Below are positions 32,205-35,164 of a stretch of DNA of 35,164 nucleotides, in pieces (the first letter of the stretch is position 1; the number at the start of each line of letters is the position of its first letter). Source of the stretch: Parasitella parasitica (taxonomy: Eukaryota > Mucoromycota > Mucoromycetes > Mucorales > Mucoraceae); assembly GCA_025201805.1 (NCBI GenBank), contig MU619324.1:3460-38623 (forward strand), in the 5' to 3' direction. The notes under the pieces were generated by a model, which was given only the letters and a program-made list of their open reading frames with translations, had not been told where the DNA came from and searched no databases. Both the position numbers and the translations under genes were made by a program.

Positions 32205-33436
32205 ATGGCTTCGTCTTGTAGATCATGCCCAACGTCAGATCATCGAGCAAATAACAGTACTAGTAATACGTAACAAGAATATATAAAATAATACAAATAT
32301 CTTATTTGAAACTACAGCTACAGTGCATTGCGATGACAATTGTTCCAATGATCAGTCGACAAGAAGAGAATGTTGCCCTGATTGTGGCAACAGCAGCAAC
32401 AAAAGCAGCCATTTAGAAGAGGGCTCTATGTGTAGTGATGCTGAAGACTGCCATTGCTCGTCTCTAGCGTCTTCAAATGTCTGTGATTCCTATAATCACA
32501 GCCACCACCATCACAACCACAGTATTTCTACGACTGAAAGCCTATCCTGGAAAGAAGAACTGAAATCATCATCCACTACATCTTCCTGTAGTCAGCACAA
32601 ACACCACACTCACAACCACAAACACCACACTCACAACCAAAAACACCATAGACACTACAAATCTGAAAGATCTGCAGACTTCAACGCCATAATGCCAACC
32701 AGTAATACAATGAAATCGCTTGCAGCTACCAGCAGTACCAGTCAACAGAACCAGCGTCGTAATCGTAGTCGATTTGGTTGCTGCTGCTGTCGATCTCGTA
32801 CTCATTCTAGGCTCTGCGTGTTTTTCTTTTTCTTTATTTGTGTCTTGGGCGCTATTGCGACTTTTTTTTGTTGGCCCCGTACGCCTAGAGTTTCAATGGG
32901 CGGTGGTGCAGATTCTCTAAGTGGAGCTCCAGATTGGTGGGCTGGAGAAAGACAACCGCTACCACTACCCGATACGCCCATACCCTCTCGACCTTCGCTG
33001 AGGGCTACATGGCAGATCAATGTCACACTGGATAATAGAGATAATTGGATTCCTACCCACATTACAAAATTGGATTTTGTGATAGTAGATAGTCTGACAT
33101 TGGCCAAGTTTGCTTGGGCATCCACGTCCTCTGCTTTAGAATTAGCGCCAGGCACGATATCACCAATAAGTCTAACTTTTAATGTGAATTATCAGGCTGC
33201 AGATCGTACAGATCCGACTTTTCAAAACTTGTATAACGCATGTGGTCCTTTAAGCGACTCCAAAAAAAGACCAGCATTAAATGTGTTATTAAGGGTAAAA
33301 TCTTTTACTAGTACAACTTGCACTGATACTCATAGATGATTATTTATAGGTCTCTTTTCATATCTTTGGCATTGTCTGGACTCCTTTGGTAACAGCTACG
33401 CCCTACACAGGAGGCATACTGTGTCCTACAAAATAA
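32205..33436 (+). CDS. His/Cys-rich single-pass membrane protein with LEA2-like domain
   Basis: Three exons, 32205-32262, 32318-33294 and 33350-33436, give 373 aa. Residues 1-75 are Cys-rich (CRSCP, CDDNC, ECCPDC, CHC). Residues 80-132 are His-rich, with SHHHHNH and repeated KHHTHN units. A basic segment with CCCC at 174-177 lies just before a membrane span at about 185-205. The rest resembles the LEA2/NHL-type beta-sandwich: WQINVTLDNRDNWIPTHITKLDF, then the acidic LxPGTISPISLTFNVNYQ strand, and a closing RVSFHIFGIVW. Such domains occur in fungal vacuole and plasma-membrane proteins and may bind lipid. The Cys/His-rich N-terminus should be cytosolic and could bind Zn or Cu; that is inference. 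The acceptor of intron 1 is ambiguous (32317 or 32323). Confidence 0.8.
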
Positions 33437-33590
33437 TCATATAATACTATAGATAGAAGAACATAATTTGAAGTCGACAGTCAATTAATTGATTGCTATT
33501 GAAAGGAAAAGTGGATGCATTTTGTTTATTTATATAAAAGTAAATATGATGAGATGAGGATATATACGACATATGTTGTGTGTTTTTTAG

Positions 33591-34014
33591 TCAAGATGAT
33601 GAGCTTTTTTTTTCTTTTTTTTTTTTACAGATTGGTTGTACAAACCAAAAATCCGCTTCTATTGCGATAGTTGTAAAAAGTATGTACATGAAGATCTGGT
33701 TTACGACGGTGAAACTTGCTTATATCAAGCTGTTCTTGCTGTTTTTCTTTTTCTAATTGTCTTTCTATTTCCTCTTCTTTGTCTAATTCGTCAAGACAAG
33801 CATCAAACCAATCTTGCTCTAATTCAATGGAAGGAGACGATGGCTCGCGTAGTAAATTTACAATCAATACATATTTACGAATAGGAAGGTCTATGCGAGC
33901 AGAGTCATATTCTGCTAATTTAGAGTAACTGATGGATTGGATATATTGATTTTGATCAGTGATAAGGTCATTTTGCCCATGTTGGTTTTTGTTGCTATGG
34001 TAATAATTTGACAT
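33591..34014 (-). CDS. Small hypothetical protein, coiled-coil with Lys/Ser tail
   Basis: Not recognised. Exons 34014-33705 and 33658-33591 with a 46-nt intron (GTAAAC...AATAG) give 125 aa. Without splicing the frame would instead stop at 33625 (129 aa) after a less plausible tail. The middle reads LPIRKYVLIVNLLREP, followed by an acidic, amphipathic stretch (EQDWFDACLDELDKEEEIER) and a Gln/Glu/Lys-rich helix likely to be coiled coil. The spliced tail is QADFWFVQPICKKKKEKKSSSS, with the lysines coded by A-rich DNA. The N-terminus is Asn/Gln-rich. It may be a small regulator or scaffold, but no domain could be named. Confidence 0.55.
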
Positions 34015-35164
34015 CTTGATGTTTTTTAGTTACCCAATTATTTTCAGTCTTTTCTTGCCACACATAAAACTATTTAACTAGGAAATGTTCAGGAAAGAAG
34101 CTGGCATGCACAAGAGTGAGAATAACTGATGAAAAAAAGAAAAGAAAGAAGAATGAGATGTATGTATTTATACAAAAAAAAGGGAGAAAAGATAAAGAGT
34201 GCCAACAAATAACAAAAAAGTTTATAAAAAGATTAATTAGCTCTGTTTTTGCCCAATTTTTTCCCAATTGATTATCATTGTAATACCATTTGTAGCTGTT
34301 ATTGTTTTGCTTTGCCTCCCTTCTTACACCTTGGCTCTATGCTGCGGCATTCAATGTGATCTAGAACCAAGCTTTTTGCAAACGATATGATTAATCTAGC
34401 ATTCGGAAATAATGATTGATCATCAAAGCACGACATTGTGTGATGTGTGGTTTAGTTCCGAGCGTATCCAAACAAATTTGAATGAGATTCATTATATTCG
34501 AATATTATTGACGTTTATTATTATAAGAAAGTGATAATTATATTATTGCCAAAGTAAGAAATAGGCTCAAATGCGAATGTTTAAAGAACCAAATGACAGA
34601 TAATCGTAACGAGACGAGTAATCTCCACTTTTTGGATTGCAATTGGTCCAAGTTTATGTACCTAGTTACAGCATGAATTTATAAACATTTCTGTGGTGCT
34701 ATTCACTACCGCAGTAGTACAAACGTTCTCCTGATTAAACCATCTACAGATGATTTTCAATCTTAAAATATATGTTATACGAATTGTTATGAATGTGAAG
34801 GTGGTAAAGACTTACATCGAATATTAGATGCAGAAGTGGGAGTCGAGAATCCTGTGACATTGTCGTATATCCTGTCATAAATGTCTTTCACAAAAAAATG
34901 TTCGAAACATACCAATCACAGAGTAATGTGGATGCCACAACGTATAGTATTTCCTGGTGCTAGTTTTTGTTCTTTATTGCACTATACAAGGAAAATATGA
35001 AATTTCATGAGTATTCAGTTTATATGTGGAGATGGAAATGCACTGATGAGTATGACAGGCCGAAAATTATGTACTATATCTTTGACGAGGGCGATATGCT
35101 CTTGAACAACATGCTCTAAGCAGAAGTTTTCGCAAAACTCTTTTTTTTTTTTTTTTTTTTTTTT
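34015..35164. other. Terminal gene-free segment ending in T run
   Basis: About 1.15 kb. An open stretch near 34780-34860 contains NCYECEGGKDLHRI but is short and unsupported by splice sites; nothing else is recognised. The last 24 bases are T (35141-35164), a likely assembly end. Confidence 0.5.

Overview
The window is nuclear DNA of a filamentous fungus. It is AT-rich and gene-dense. Genes carry many short introns (about 45-90 nt, donors mostly GTA[AT/A]G). The protein set is eukaryotic and fungal: Rax1-like RGS protein, Ndc1, Crm1, septin, Mob and a fungal UNC13-type protein. A GT49 enzyme, a Mlx/Ino4-like bHLH protein, DIRS-type and LINE-type retroelement remains, and the intron style together suggest Mucoromycota (Mucorales or a relative). 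That placement is inference from gene content, not from a marker gene. The window begins in an A run and ends in a 24-nt T run, so it is probably a contig broken at homopolymers.

Layout. 0.1-1.3 kb (-): RGS-domain membrane protein. 2.3-3.3 kb (+): decayed GT15 mannosyltransferase pseudogene. 3.6-5.9 kb (+): NDC1, with a reading-frame problem in exon 5. 6.5-7.1 kb (-): bHLH transcription factor, divergent from 7.6-11.4 kb (+) CRM1/XPO1 (1071 aa, 11 exons). 11.6-12.7 kb (-): MOB4/phocein-like protein, convergent with XPO1, with an 84-nt homopolymer inside one intron. 13.4-14.1 kb (+): orphan reading frame. 15.5-16.8 kb (-): broken DIRS-like retrotransposon without a reverse transcriptase. 17.2-18.6 kb (+): GT49 glycosyltransferase. 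19.2-20.4 kb (+): septin, convergent with 20.5-21.2 kb (-) AP-3 sigma. AP-3 sigma shares a 182-bp promoter region with 21.4-25.8 kb (+), an UNC13/C2-domain protein of 1292 aa. 25.8-27.6 kb: gene-free, holding a long imperfect inverted repeat. 27.6-29.7 kb (-): S9 family serine peptidase. 30.0-31.3 kb: relic of an unrecognised protein gene. 31.3-31.9 kb (-): 5'-truncated LINE with a visible target-site duplication. 32.2-33.4 kb (+): His/Cys-rich membrane protein with a LEA2-like domain. 33.6-34.0 kb (-): small lysine-tailed protein. 34.0-35.2 kb: nothing recognised.

The intact genes are mostly conserved housekeeping functions: nuclear pore, nuclear export, polarity and cytokinesis (Rax1-like, septin, Mob, UNC13), vesicle sorting and glycosylation. 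They do not form a cluster with one job. Between them lie at least three independent layers of decayed DNA: the GT15 pseudogene, the DIRS remnant, and the LINE insertion with the neighbouring relic. I found nothing that amounts to a new biological system. The items most worth a second look are the 360-bp-arm inverted repeat, the poly(A) tract against a 3' splice site in the MOB gene, and the NDC1 exon 5 frame conflict. Exon models were built by hand from splice consensus, phase and family similarity; every total coding length given is a multiple of three.
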